Below are positions 25,506 to 33,345 of a stretch of 64,000 nt of DNA, piece by piece; position 1 is the stretch's first letter, and the number at the start of each line of letters is the position of its first letter. The position numbers and the translations under genes are program-made. The stretch comes from Streptomyces sp. Edi2. Lineage in GTDB: Bacteria; Actinomycetota; Actinomycetes; Streptomycetales; Streptomycetaceae. Location of the stretch: the NCBI RefSeq assembly GCF_040253635.1, contig NZ_JBEJGX010000001.1:248001-312000 (forward strand), written 5' to 3'. The notes under the pieces are model-generated. The model made no database searches. It was given only the letters and a program-made list of their open reading frames with translations, and was not told the DNA's origin.

Positions 25506-27494
25506 CTATTGCCCTCGCGTTTCCTTCAGGGGCACATGCCCTTCAGGTGGACCTTCCTCGGAAGATTCCTGAGCGCTCCCCTCTTCGGGTTCTTCGCCCC
25601 ATCCGAGGTTGTAGTAGGCGGCGATGGCAGCCATCGTGAACCGCTCCTTCCCGTCGTCCTGCATCGCGCCGACGGGGAAGTCTGCGCGCCGCAGCTTGTG
25701 CGTTCGCATGGTGTTGGCGTTCACCTGCACCCCGCGGTCGGCGAACCGCCGGGAGATCTCCGCCAGCGTCAGCAACTCCGGACTGGTCTCAGGCACCGTG
25801 GACGCTTCCTCCCACTCCGCCGGTCCGCCCCCGACAGCCGGCGCGGCCTCATCGCCTGCCCCGGCGGCGTCGCTGGACGGCTCACTGCAACGGGCCTCCT
25901 CCGCGGCAGTGAAACGCTCATCGAAACGCTCCTGCGCGTTGCGGTCCTGACCTGCGGAATCCCCCTCCAGAGCGGGCCGCGCGTCCGCGGTCTCCTGGAC
26001 GTCCTGCGGAGCCTGCTTGGTAAACAGCGGGCGGGAGACCTGCAGCAGGGAGGGCAGCCGCTGCGGGCTGCGCACAGGAGGCGAACCGTACAGGTCCTCG
26101 GTGGAGTAACCGCGCTCGGCGCGCAGCTTGATGCAGTGGTCGCGAAAGGCGTCGGGCTCGGCGTACGGGACCTGGATCCACACGCGGCGGTTGCCCTCAA
26201 TGACGAGCATCCGGCCCGCCTTGTCGACGGACTCAGGAACCGGACTCGTGTTCACAATCATTTTCCACTGATTGGCATTGAAGTTACCCAGCATCAGCAG
26301 GCGGAACATATTCCGCAGGCCGCGGTTGCCGACTGCAGATTCCCGCAGGTCCTGGAAGACGCCAATGATCGTCACGTTCACATGGCGGCCCATGCGCATG
26401 ATGGAAGCGATGTCGCCCCAGATCGGGTCGCTGGCCGGATCACCCTTCTCCTTGTTTTCGTTCCACCATTCCTTTGACGCGTCACCGAACTCATTCCCCT
26501 CCTCCAGGATGAGGGTGAGCCGGTCAAAATCCTTGCTGGGATTCTGCTGCTTGACGTAGTTGCGCGCTTCGACTTCCCGGGCAGCCCACGAGATGGCTGC
26601 CCGCATGTCGCCGATATTGCCCGGGTCGTTGTAGAGGTGGATTCCCTCGACACCTTCGAAGCAGTTGATCGACGCCATCTTCACGTCGATACCGATCACG
26701 GTGGCCCGCTGGGCCACGAGCTGCGTGATGATCATCTGCAGGAAGCTCGACTTACCGCCACCGGAGCCCACCGACAGACCCCACATGGCGCTCTCGCCGG
26801 TCATCTCCTTCATCAGGCCCTCGGACCGCTCGTCCAGACCGAGGATCAACTGACCGGGCCGGCACTGGCCGATAGCCTGCTGCACCTCGGGCGCGAAGAA
26901 GTCCACCCGGTCCGGAATCTCGTAGGTGACCTTCTTCTTCTGCGGCTGGAAGAGCACGTAGAACGGGTGGCGCTTGAGGTTCCACTCCCCAGACCACTGA
27001 CCGCCGAGCCGGGCGTGGACCAACTCCCGCAGCATCTCCTTGTGGCCGTCCTGCCCGTGCCAGCCGTCCGGCAGGGCGATCTTCACGAACGACCGGTCGA
27101 GCGGGATCGTCACCGCGGCCAGCCGCTGGGCGTCGTCCCAGGCCGGCATGACTTCCTTCAACGCCAGGGACAGTGGGACGACCAGAGTCTGCATGTGCCG
27201 ACGACGTGCACGACCACGGACGTGCAGCACACCGATGACCAGGCCGAGGACCACGGCTGCGGCAGCCGACCACCAGATCACCCGCTCGTGCTCCCCCAGC
27301 CGCCACCAAGACCACGCGGCCCAGCCCGCCCAGCCCAGCAGGACGAGGCGCAGCACGACATGCTGCCAACGCGGCAACCCGCCCGGCGCGCGCGGCTGAT
27401 CGGTCAGTGGCGCGCCGCTCAGGAAACGTCCCACGAACGTCGCGGCGGTCTCGACTCCTTCCTCGATCTGCCGATCCAGCTCCGTACGTGCCAT
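25506..27494 (-). CDS. FtsK/TcpA-like type IV coupling ATPase
   Basis: 662 aa from ATG 27494 after GAGGAGCG. Two N-terminal membrane helices (about 46-64 and 74-92), then a HerA/FtsK motor with Walker A GSGGGKSS (243-250) and Walker B LTLILEE (326-332), and IIGVFQDLRES as the sensor strand. The C-terminus (about 560-640) carries a predicted winged helix (LTLAEISRRFADRGVQV), perhaps a DNA-reading module. It brings DNA to the channel, like TcpA or VirD4. The length is normal. It has its own upstream spacer, a TGTGGACAA motif 75 bp upstream, and a terminator after it. Confidence 0.88.
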   Translation of the reverse strand: MARTELDRQIEEGVETAATFVGRFLSGAPLTDQPRAPGGLPRWQHVVLRLVLLGWAGWAAWSWWRLGEHERVIWWSAAAAVVLGLVIGVLHVRGRARRRHMQTLVVPLSLALKEVMPAWDDAQRLAAVTIPLDRSFVKIALPDGWHGQDGHKEMLRELVHARLGGQWSGEWNLKRHPFYVLFQPQKKKVTYEIPDRVDFFAPEVQQAIGQCRPGQLILGLDERSEGLMKEMTGESAMWGLSVGSGGGKSSFLQMIITQLVAQRATVIGIDVKMASINCFEGVEGIHLYNDPGNIGDMRAAISWAAREVEARNYVKQQNPSKDFDRLTLILEEGNEFGDASKEWWNENKEKGDPASDPIWGDIASIMRMGRHVNVTIIGVFQDLRESAVGNRGLRNMFRLLMLGNFNANQWKMIVNTSPVPESVDKAGRMLVIEGNRRVWIQVPYAEPDAFRDHCIKLRAERGYSTEDLYGSPPVRSPQRLPSLLQVSRPLFTKQAPQDVQETADARPALEGDSAGQDRNAQERFDERFTAAEEARCSEPSSDAAGAGDEAAPAVGGGPAEWEEASTVPETSPELLTLAEISRRFADRGVQVNANTMRTHKLRRADFPVGAMQDDGKERFTMAAIAAYYNLGWGEEPEEGSAQESSEEGPPEGHVPLKETRGQ

Positions 27495-27568
27495 GCGTCC
27501 GCTCCTCGGGTCCTGTCTCGTGCCACCCCGGCCAGCCGGGAGATCACCGGACGCTAAGACCGCGGTCC

Positions 27569-27577
27569 TGTGGACAA
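27569..27577. promoter_or_regulatory. TGTGGACAA motif, copy 3
   Basis: 75-83 bp upstream of the coupling ATPase start, in GCGGTCCTGTGGACAAGG. Complement TTGTCCACA is the Streptomyces DnaA box. Confidence 0.45.
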
Positions 27578-27772
27578 GGGACAGACGCGAGAAGCGCACG
27601 GACGGAAGCAATGGCTCGTCCGGCAAGAAGCAGCACGGGCGCGGCGTACAGCTGCGCACACCTCATCTGCGAACGCAGCAGCCCGCTGCCCGCGATAGCA
27701 GCCGTCTGCTGTGCGTGCTGCCCTTGCCAGCAGCTCATGGCGCCGCTGCTGCAGCTGAAGCAGCACGACGTG

Positions 27773-27808
27773 CGTTGTTGCCCTGACGGCTCCGGCAGGG
27801 CAACAACG
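27773..27808 (-). terminator. hairpin terminator of the DUF2637 gene
   Basis: Perfect 13-bp stem CGTTGTTGCCCTG / CAGGGCAACAACG with a ten-base loop, starting 18 bp after the stop. Confidence 0.75.
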
Positions 27809-27825
27809 GGCGCGGCGGCAGGCGG

Positions 27826-29034
27826 CTACTCGTGGCTATCAGCGACGGCAAGCTGAAGGCGCTTCTTCTCGGCTTGCTGCCTGACCTTGTAGACCTGGCC
27901 GCGGTTGACCGTACGGCCGAAGCGCGCGAGCCAGGTGACGATCGCGCTGTCGTCGGCACCGGCGTTCGCGCCAAGGGCGTAGCGGATCGCATCAGCGTTC
28001 GTCCGCGCCTTCGCCACTGCATCACGATGCGCCTGCGAGTCCGCAGCGAGCTCCTCAGCCACATGTGGGTCGTTCTTCTGCTGCGTCTTGCCGGGCGGAG
28101 TGGCGGCGCTGTCGTCAACAGCGGGGCGCGGGGCAGCACGCGGTGTCCCCTGGACGGTTGTCTCACGCGCGGAGTTCTCATCGTCCTTGTGCTGTTCCCG
28201 GTGCCGGCGCTGCTCGTCAGCCGCCGCTTCGGCAGCAGCACCACTGCGGGGGTTACCTCGAGTCAGGGCAGCGCGCGGCTCGGCTGCTGCGCCGGCCGGC
28301 TCCTCCGCGTGATCCTCGGAGCCAGACGGGAGAACCTCGGTAGGGCCCGGGGCGCCGGCCGCGGGGGAGCCCGGGCGCAGGGGCACGCCGAACCGCGCGA
28401 GGCGCAGCGGCAACATCTGGTCGATCGGGGCACGGCGCCGCCATTGCCGGCCGTACTGCGAGCGCAGCTTGGCCTGGTGGACGAGGCGGTCCTGTTCGTC
28501 ACGGATGACGGTCGAATAGCGCCGGAGCTCCCACAGCCGCATCTTGCGCCAGAGCAGAAACGTAGGCAGCGGTGAGAGAACCCACCGGACGGCGCGGACC
28601 CCGTCCATGTGCTGGTCTGCGGTGATCGCGCCGAGCCGGCCTACCGCATGCCGTGCGGCTTCGACCGAGACGACGAAGAGCAGCGGAATCGTGGAGTGCA
28701 TCGCAACACCGATCACGTCGGAGGCCGCCGCGGCGTTGAAGCCAATCGTCGCTACGGTCAGCAGCCACGCGGCCTGACGAAGCAGAGGCAGCGGGATACG
28801 CAGCCACGTGAGCAACAAATCCAGGGCGAGCAGCGAGGCGATGCCAGCATCGACACCGATCGGGAAGTACGCCGAGAAGGATCCAAAGCCCTTGCGTTCG
28901 GCGAGATCTCGAACCGCGGCGTAGGACCCGGAAAATCCGATGGCAGCGATGATGATCGCGCCGAGCACGACGACTGCGATCAAGGCACGCTGCGTTCGGG
29001 TCAGCCTGACGCTGCGGTTGTAGGTGGGCACCAC
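27826..29034 (-). CDS. DUF2637 membrane protein
   Basis: 402 aa from GTG 29034, eight bases after AGGAG. Four membrane helices in the first 135 residues, including GIASLLALDLLLTWL and WLLTVATIGFNAAAA, typical of DUF2637 proteins found with conjugation and spread genes in Streptomyces. A long Ala/Glu/Pro-rich linker follows. The last 60 residues (ADDSAIVTWLARFGRTVNRG, then QVYKVRQQAEKKR) look like a small helix-turn-helix. A 20-bp perfect palindrome lies 19 bp upstream of the start and should control expression. Confidence 0.8.
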   Translation of the reverse strand: MVPTYNRSVRLTRTQRALIAVVVLGAIIIAAIGFSGSYAAVRDLAERKGFGSFSAYFPIGVDAGIASLLALDLLLTWLRIPLPLLRQAAWLLTVATIGFNAAAASDVIGVAMHSTIPLLFVVSVEAARHAVGRLGAITADQHMDGVRAVRWVLSPLPTFLLWRKMRLWELRRYSTVIRDEQDRLVHQAKLRSQYGRQWRRRAPIDQMLPLRLARFGVPLRPGSPAAGAPGPTEVLPSGSEDHAEEPAGAAAEPRAALTRGNPRSGAAAEAAADEQRRHREQHKDDENSARETTVQGTPRAAPRPAVDDSAATPPGKTQQKNDPHVAEELAADSQAHRDAVAKARTNADAIRYALGANAGADDSAIVTWLARFGRTVNRGQVYKVRQQAEKKRLQLAVADSHE

Positions 29035-29052
29035 GCCGCTCACTCCTTTGAT

Positions 29053-29072
29053 CACTCCGTACGTACGGAGTG
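29053..29072. promoter_or_regulatory. perfect 20-bp palindrome, likely operator
   Basis: CACTCCGTAC followed directly by GTACGGAGTG. It lies 19 bp upstream of the DUF2637 start, where a repressor would block the promoter or ribosome site. The best dimer-binding site in the window. Confidence 0.65.
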
Positions 29073-29086
29073 TGCGGAGCGGCGCC

Positions 29087-29095
29087 TGTGGACAG
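29087..29095. promoter_or_regulatory. TGTGGACAG motif, copy 4
   Basis: Lies 53-61 bp upstream of the DUF2637 start in GCGCCTGTGGACAGAGG, next to the palindrome. Confidence 0.4.
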
Positions 29096-29133
29096 AGGCG
29101 GGGTCGGCCGTGGGCGACGTGGACAAGCTCCCC

Positions 29134-30063
29134 CTACGGAGCATCCTCAGATGCAGGCAGCAAGTCGCCGCGGCGGAGCCATGCGCGAACCTCTTCGACG
29201 TCGCGGGCGCCGCTGCCGTCCTTCGCGGGAAACGGGTCGCGGCACCAGTCCGGGTAGCGGCGTTCGAAACCGCGCAGACTGCCGATGCTGATGCCGAGCT
29301 CCCGTGCCAGCGCGGTGGGTGCCAGGCGCTGCGAGAGCACCGGGCCTGCCCCCGCGGACAGTGCGGCGGCGGCCTTTGCCCTATTGAGTCCGGGAACTTC
29401 GGATGCCCACTGGGCATGCACGCTATGGCCGGAGGCGACCGCCACACGAACGCGCTCCACAACGTCGCGCTGAGCCAGGCTCAGTCCGTGCTCGTCGTGG
29501 AGCTGGACAGGCTCGTCCTTCTCCTGCTCATACACGGCCAGAAGCCAGGAGCGAAGCTCCGGCCACCTAAGTTCACCGCTCGGCAGCGGGTCGTTACGGC
29601 GAAGGAGCCAGGAGCGAACCGCGGGCCACGAACGCACGGTGGTCCGCCCCTGGCGCGCGGCCGGCGGAAAGGGGTCAGTCGTCTTCTCCGGCGTGAAAGT
29701 GGCTGTGTAGTACTGCACAGCCTCTCGGGCGAGTCCGAGCGCGTCGGCCAAACCCTTCACCGTCACGAGGAGTTCAGGCGAGGCAGCACGTGCGCGCTGC
29801 GCAATGTCCTGAGGCCCTCGCCGTTTCTCGGTGAACAGGTGCGGATGATCCAGAAGCCAGGCGAGTACTCCGTCGCGGTCGCGACAGGGGTGGTTGCCGC
29901 GCCGGCCAACGACGGGCGGGAAGTCGTCGTAGGCGTCGATCCAGTCCTGCACGCCCTCTTCGGGGCGGCGGGCCGCGCTGGCGATCTCCTTCCGGGTAAT
30001 CGAGCTGGGCAGGTCTGCGAACGCCTGCTCCAGGTCGTGTGAGCTGGTCAAAGGAATCTCCAT
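29134..30063 (-). CDS. multi-winged-helix DNA-binding-like protein (paralogue of 46619-47488)
   Basis: 309 aa from ATG 30063. Three modules of one type: a short HTH, then an aromatic/FP spacer and a closing VRxWL. They are ITRKEIASAARRPEEGVQDW, then VKGLADALGLAREAVQYY with WPAVRSWLL, then PTALARELGISIGSLRGF with DVEEVRAWL. Each resembles an AlpA/MerR-type winged helix. The 289-aa protein at 46.6 kb has the same three modules and aligns from this ATG, which is why it was chosen over ATG 30096. Likely a sequence-specific DNA-binding protein, possibly a regulator of the element's promoters. It lies upstream of the conjugation genes. Confidence 0.65.
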   Translation of the reverse strand: MEIPLTSSHDLEQAFADLPSSITRKEIASAARRPEEGVQDWIDAYDDFPPVVGRRGNHPCRDRDGVLAWLLDHPHLFTEKRRGPQDIAQRARAASPELLVTVKGLADALGLAREAVQYYTATFTPEKTTDPFPPAARQGRTTVRSWPAVRSWLLRRNDPLPSGELRWPELRSWLLAVYEQEKDEPVQLHDEHGLSLAQRDVVERVRVAVASGHSVHAQWASEVPGLNRAKAAAALSAGAGPVLSQRLAPTALARELGISIGSLRGFERRYPDWCRDPFPAKDGSGARDVEEVRAWLRRGDLLPASEDAP

Positions 30064-30103
30064 GGGGGACAGGGGAGGGCGAGATGACGCTCCCATCACG
30101 TCT

Positions 30104-30132
30104 AATTTACTCACAAGTGGGCGCGGTGTCTA
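30104..30132 (-). promoter_or_regulatory. class-1b promoter, weak
   Basis: Minus strand: -35 TAGACA at 30127-30132 and -10 TAAATT at 30104-30109, spacer 17 bp, preceded by GAG as in other class-1 sites (GAGTAAATTA). No clear GACGCTTAA arm; GCGC is in the spacer. Drives the 29134-30063 gene. Confidence 0.65.
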
Positions 30133-30139
30133 CTTTCTC

Positions 30140-30445
30140 TTACTCAGAGGTTGAGGGCAGACGCTGCCACTGCGGTTCGCACATCTCCAGGTGGCACTCG
30201 ACGCTGGCACTGCCGCCTTTCGCGGCGTAGACCCTGCTCCAGATCGTGGAGCGACTGCGGGCCTTGCCCGAGGCGTTGTACGGGCCTTCGTACCAAGTGA
30301 GGGTCATGCCGTTGCGCAAGAGCGTGTCGTTGTTGGCGCGATAGCGCTTCATGTCATTGATGAGCTGGGTCTCGTCGGTGTATGTGGCGGTGATCGCGGC
30401 GCGGTACAGCGGGGTACTCGGGCCCATGCCGATGTTGCGAGCCAA
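30140..30445 (-). CDS. hypothetical protein, 101 aa
   Basis: Not recognised. TTG start at 30445, five bases after AAGGAGG. Contains TDETQLINDMKRYRANNDTL and an aromatic YEGPYNASGKARSRSTIWSR stretch, then two Cys in ECHLEMCEPQW. Its last codons abut the promoter of the next leftward gene. Likely in one unit with 30555-31007. Confidence 0.55.
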   Translation of the reverse strand: MARNIGMGPSTPLYRAAITATYTDETQLINDMKRYRANNDTLLRNGMTLTWYEGPYNASGKARSRSTIWSRVYAAKGGSASVECHLEMCEPQWQRLPSTSE

Positions 30446-30554
30446 AGTGGCCTCCTTCGTAGGGTTTTGAACGCGGCCGACGGCAGCGTATGGATGGAGG
30501 ACGGCACTGGTGTCCCTCAGCTCCCGGCTGCCTCGGTGAACGTCTGGCAGCCGG

Positions 30555-31007
30555 TTACAGGTAGCCCAGGCGAGCCCCTGTCCTGGCGCGCAGCTGTGTG
30601 GACACCTCGGCCGCGCGGTCTTCGCTGACGCCGAGCGTGGCAAGGACGTCCATGGCGCGATTCTCGTGTGCGGCAGCGCGGGCAAGGTCTTCGCGAGCTC
30701 GGTAGACGTCCTGCAGCGCCCGTGCGGCCCCGAGTTCCCGTGCGGCCGCGATCAGGGGCTGGAGCTGGTCGAGGTTCTGTTGCAGCATCAGCGCGACGTG
30801 TTCAGCCACGCGGTCGCGGACAGCCTGGACGGAAGCCAGGCACTGGGATTGCTTGCTTTTGATGTACTGCAGTTCCCAGCGTGTGCTGTCCTCGCTGCGG
30901 AAGTGGACAGAAAAGTTCAGGGAGATGCGGAATCGCGTGGCGACGTCGGCGGTGAGACTGACCGTCGAGGCAGGACCGTCGTAGCTGAACGTCGGGCGAA
31001 ACGTCAC
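30555..31007 (-). CDS. hypothetical coiled-coil-like protein, 150 aa
   Basis: Not recognised. GTG start at 31007, ribosome site weak. Beta-rich first 40 residues, then long amphipathic helices (ASVQAVRDRVAEHVALMLQQ, LQDVYRAREDLARAAAHENR) that suggest oligomerisation. Separated from the gene upstream by a terminator (31270-31292). The 260 bp before the start hold no recognisable class-1 promoter. Confidence 0.5.
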   Translation of the reverse strand: MTFRPTFSYDGPASTVSLTADVATRFRISLNFSVHFRSEDSTRWELQYIKSKQSQCLASVQAVRDRVAEHVALMLQQNLDQLQPLIAAARELGAARALQDVYRAREDLARAAAHENRAMDVLATLGVSEDRAAEVSTQLRARTGARLGYL

Positions 31008-31269
31008 GAGAGTTGGCCGGCGGTCGAGTTCGGAGCTGAACGTTAGCTTGGGAAGGCCCTGGCGGTGGTCGTGCGGCAGTGCTTCGATGTTGTGGCTGTC
31101 GGGTATGACGGGCCTCTTCTCGGTAGGGCGGAACCCGGGCCGACCTTCTGTTGGCCCCAGGAAGTGGAATGTCTCAGTTGCTGGGGAAGAGGAGCACAGG
31201 TGGTACGTCTTCGTCGGCGTGGCGCGGTCCGCGCCCCGGCGGTCTGGTGTCGGGGCACCCGGGCGGGTG

Positions 31270-31292
31270 GGGGCTGCGCCGGGCGCAGCCCC
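31270..31292 (-). terminator. hairpin terminator of the 31300-31716 gene
   Basis: Perfect 11-bp stem GGGGCTGCGCC / GGCGCAGCCCC around one G, eight bases after the stop; the tip must open to form a loop. Confidence 0.7.
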
Positions 31293-31299
31293 ACGGACG

Positions 31300-31716
31300 T
31301 CACCAGCGAGCGCGGCGGACGGCCCGGTAGATCTTGCGGTGGATGATGCGCAGTACGGCGAAGACGCCCACGGCCGCGAGCCCCGGCAGGGTGATCAGAG
31401 TGGCGACCAGGCTGCCGTTGATCAGGACGCCGAGGATAAGTCCCGCTACGGTCAGGAAGGCCAGTCCGTCCATGAGGAGGGCGAGAGCCGTCAGCTTCGA
31501 GGCGACGGAGCGTCCTCGGCTGCGACCATCGGGGTAGATGGCGAAGGCCAGCATCCAGAGGCCGAGGCCCATTACGCCCACAAACGCCACCACCAGAAGA
31601 GGCGTCACGTCGCTCAACATTGCGGGCAGAGTCAGGGCGAGAGTCGCAAAGCGCAGCAACGGCACGGCGCGGTGGGCGGCCGGACGGAAGAGGCGGGACT
31701 CGGTGTGAACGCTCAT
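31300..31716 (-). CDS. small polytopic membrane protein
   Basis: 138 aa from ATG 31716. Three membrane helices (LLVVAFVGVMGLGLWMLAF, LALLMDGLAFLTVAGLILG, LITLPGLAAVGVFAVLRII) with a basic end HRKIYRAVRRARW. No family recognised. Monocistronic: class-1b promoter 63 bp upstream, terminator directly after. Other small membrane proteins (36338, 37052, 44265, 46372) also sit in short class-1/2 units. Confidence 0.6.
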   Translation of the reverse strand: MSVHTESRLFRPAAHRAVPLLRFATLALTLPAMLSDVTPLLVVAFVGVMGLGLWMLAFAIYPDGRSRGRSVASKLTALALLMDGLAFLTVAGLILGVLINGSLVATLITLPGLAAVGVFAVLRIIHRKIYRAVRRARW

Positions 31717-31778
31717 GTGGGTGAACCCTCTCGAAGCCGGAAGTTCGGGGGGCCTCCGCGCCCTCCCTCATGAGCACT

Positions 31779-31817
31779 AATTTACTCTCATAAGTTCCGT
31801 ACGTCAAATCATAAGGG
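31779..31817 (-). promoter_or_regulatory. class-1b promoter
   Basis: Minus strand: -35 TTGACG at 31802-31807 and -10 TAAATT at 31779-31784 in GAGTAAATTA, spacer 17 bp. Upstream arm degenerate, GTCCCTTATG at 31817-31808. This copy lacks GCGC in the spacer. Confidence 0.75.
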
Positions 31818-31858
31818 ACGCAATCTCACTTGTGTGTGGCGGCCAGTGGTGCGCAGGA

Positions 31859-32347
31859 TCAAGCGGCCCTTGCTGAGCGCCTCAGGTGCGGATAGGTCTC
31901 TGCCAAGTCCCGCTCGTGCTCAGGGCAGTAGTCGTCTCCCACGGCCTTGGGGGCCGCGCAGTACTCCTCCCACGGCATGCCGTAGGCGGTCTGCCAGCCA
32001 CACTGCCAGTGCAGCACATCGGACTCCTCCGCAACGCGCGGCAGCAGGCTGGGTGCGCGGGCACCGAGCAGCACAGCGCGCCAGGACGCCGTCAGGGCTT
32101 CGGCCTCGCCGTCCTGAACGGGGTACAAGCCGTAGAAGATTGCGTCGTCGGTCCAGTCGCGCAACCCCAATTCAGCCTGGCCGAATTCCCAGTCGTCGTA
32201 CAACTGGCCCACAACACAGCTCAGGCCCGAGTCGATGTCGAGCACCGTGGTATCGATCCGGCCGCGCCAGCCGCACGGTCCGTAGTGGTCCAGGAACCTC
32301 ACACCGTTGTCAACACGCTCGTCGACGGACAGTAGCTCCATGCTCAT
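31859..32347 (-). CDS. hypothetical protein with Cys-rich C-terminus
   Basis: 162 aa, ATG 32347 five bases after GGAGG. Acidic (NGVRFLDHYGPCGWRGRIDT, DDWEFGQAELGLRDWTDDA). The C-terminal CGWQTAYGMPWEEYCAAPK and DDYCPEHERDLAE carry Cys spaced as in small zinc-binding proteins seen repeatedly on Streptomyces elements. Function unknown. Probably third gene of the unit from the 33118 promoter, after a partial terminator at 32452-32472. Confidence 0.55.
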   Translation of the reverse strand: MSMELLSVDERVDNGVRFLDHYGPCGWRGRIDTTVLDIDSGLSCVVGQLYDDWEFGQAELGLRDWTDDAIFYGLYPVQDGEAEALTASWRAVLLGARAPSLLPRVAEESDVLHWQCGWQTAYGMPWEEYCAAPKAVGDDYCPEHERDLAETYPHLRRSARAA

Positions 32348-32451
32348 GTAGCCCTCCAGGGGATCGCATGTGGTCGGGGCAAAGCGGACGGGGCCAGCCC
32401 GGGGCGGTGGTGTCCCGGCGCCGGCGGGCCGTTCTGGGCCCTGCCGGGGCC

Positions 32452-32472
32452 AGGTAGCGCCAGGCGCTACCT
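32452..32472 (-). terminator. hairpin overlapping the stop of 32471-32716
   Basis: Nine-bp stem AGGTAGCGC / GCGCTACCT, CAG loop. The TAG stop is inside the stem. Probable terminator or attenuator before the 162-aa gene. Confidence 0.55.
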
Positions 32473-32716
32473 ACGGGCGGGCCAGCAGGGCGGCGCGGAC
32501 GACACCGTCGATACCCTCGCCCATTTCGCGCTGCGCCGCGTGCCTGACCTCGGTCTCAGGAGAGGGCGAGCCGTCGGTGGGGAAGTCGGTATAGGTGAGG
32601 GGCTGCTGTACGTACGCGATCTCGCTGCGCACTGCCCGCAGCGCCGCGCGGAGCTGGTCCGGAGTGGCGGTCTCGATGAGAGTGTCGAACTGCTGCGGGT
32701 CGCTTTGGATGCTCAT
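32471..32716 (-). CDS. hypothetical protein, 81 aa
   Basis: Not recognised. ATG 32716 after GGAGG. Helical (QFDTLIETATPDQLRAALRA, VRSEIAYVQQ) with a charged end (EVRHAAQREMGEGIDGVVRA). Lies 64 bp after the 90-aa Cys-rich gene, probably in the same transcript. Confidence 0.55.
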   Translation of the reverse strand: MSIQSDPQQFDTLIETATPDQLRAALRAVRSEIAYVQQPLTYTDFPTDGSPSPETEVRHAAQREMGEGIDGVVRAALLARP

Positions 32717-32780
32717 GGGGCCTCCGTTGTGGGGATGTGAGGGTCGGGCGGGGCGGTTCTGATAGGGACCGCCAGGGGCG

Positions 32781-33053
32781 TCAGACGACGCGCATGCCGA
32801 CCAGGCGGGGGCTGGTGTCGCGGTAGCCGCACCACTCGTCGGCGCAGTCGCGGCACTGGACCGGGCAGCCGCACTCGTCACGGTCCAGGACATGCCACCC
32901 GGCGTCCTGGGCGTCGTGGTCGCCGTCTCCGTCGTCGAAGTACGGGGAGGGCTTGTCGCACTGGTCGCAGGTGATCCGCTCGTACTCCGTCACGTCCAGC
33001 GAATGGACGGGGGCCGGAAGCGGGGCGGTGGTCTCGGCGATCAGCACGGTCAA
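32781..33053 (-). CDS. small zinc-binding-like protein, 90 aa
   Basis: TTG start at 33053, seven bases after AGGGAG. The ATG at 33116 is excluded because it lies inside the spacing just after the -10. Four Cys pairs: CDQCDK (about 29), DECGCPVQCRDCADEWC (about 60-76). Likely one zinc ribbon or treble-clef unit. First gene after the class-1b promoter at 33118-33147. Function unknown. Confidence 0.6.
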   Translation of the reverse strand: MTVLIAETTAPLPAPVHSLDVTEYERITCDQCDKPSPYFDDGDGDHDAQDAGWHVLDRDECGCPVQCRDCADEWCGYRDTSPRLVGMRVV

Positions 33054-33117
33054 GGCGCGACTCCCTGGAGTTGGTGGCGGTGTGACCGGAGAGGCCAGCG
33101 CCGCCCCGATAGTCATT

Positions 33118-33158
33118 AGTTTACTCGCAAGTGCGCGCTCAAGTCAAATATTAAGCGT
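33118..33158 (-). promoter_or_regulatory. class-1b promoter
   Basis: Minus strand: arm GACGCTTAATA (33158-33148), -35 TTGACT 33142-33147, GCGCGCAC in the spacer, -10 TAAACT 33118-33123 after GAG. Spacer 18 bp. Confidence 0.85.
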
Positions 33159-33345
33159 CGAACATGCGGAAGCGGCTGCTGCTGGTGTGGCAAGGGTGAG
33201 GCATTCCGCGCCCCTTGGGCGTCAGTCGTCTGCATGCTCGGCGGTGGCCCTACGGCTCGGGGCGGGCGCTAGCGGAGGGGGTACCCCCATGCGACCGGCG
33301 CCCCGCTTGCGACAGCGCGGCGCCGGGTTCCTATCTGGACTCACC

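Larger units (their letters stand above)
27495..27825. other. intergenic region between DUF2637 and coupling ATPase genes
   Basis: No convincing gene. Holds the TGTGGACAA motif (27569), a stretch rich in GCAGC/GCTGC (27660-27770) and the terminator of the DUF2637 gene (27773-27808). A promoter for the coupling ATPase must lie here, but no class-1 site is visible. Confidence 0.5.

Noticed and set aside
19078..29095. A replication origin based on the DnaA-box-like 9-mers
   Set aside because: Only four copies, spread over 10 kb, each ahead of a transfer gene, with no AT-rich cluster. Read as regulatory instead.
30064..30096. Leaderless ATG at 30096 for the multi-winged-helix gene
   Set aside because: Position fits a leaderless start, but alignment with the 46.6-kb paralogue begins at ATG 30063. 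It remains possible.
33054..33116. ATG at 33116 as the start of the Cys-rich protein
   Set aside because: It lies one base after the -10 box, before any transcript start; TTG 33053 has a proper ribosome site.
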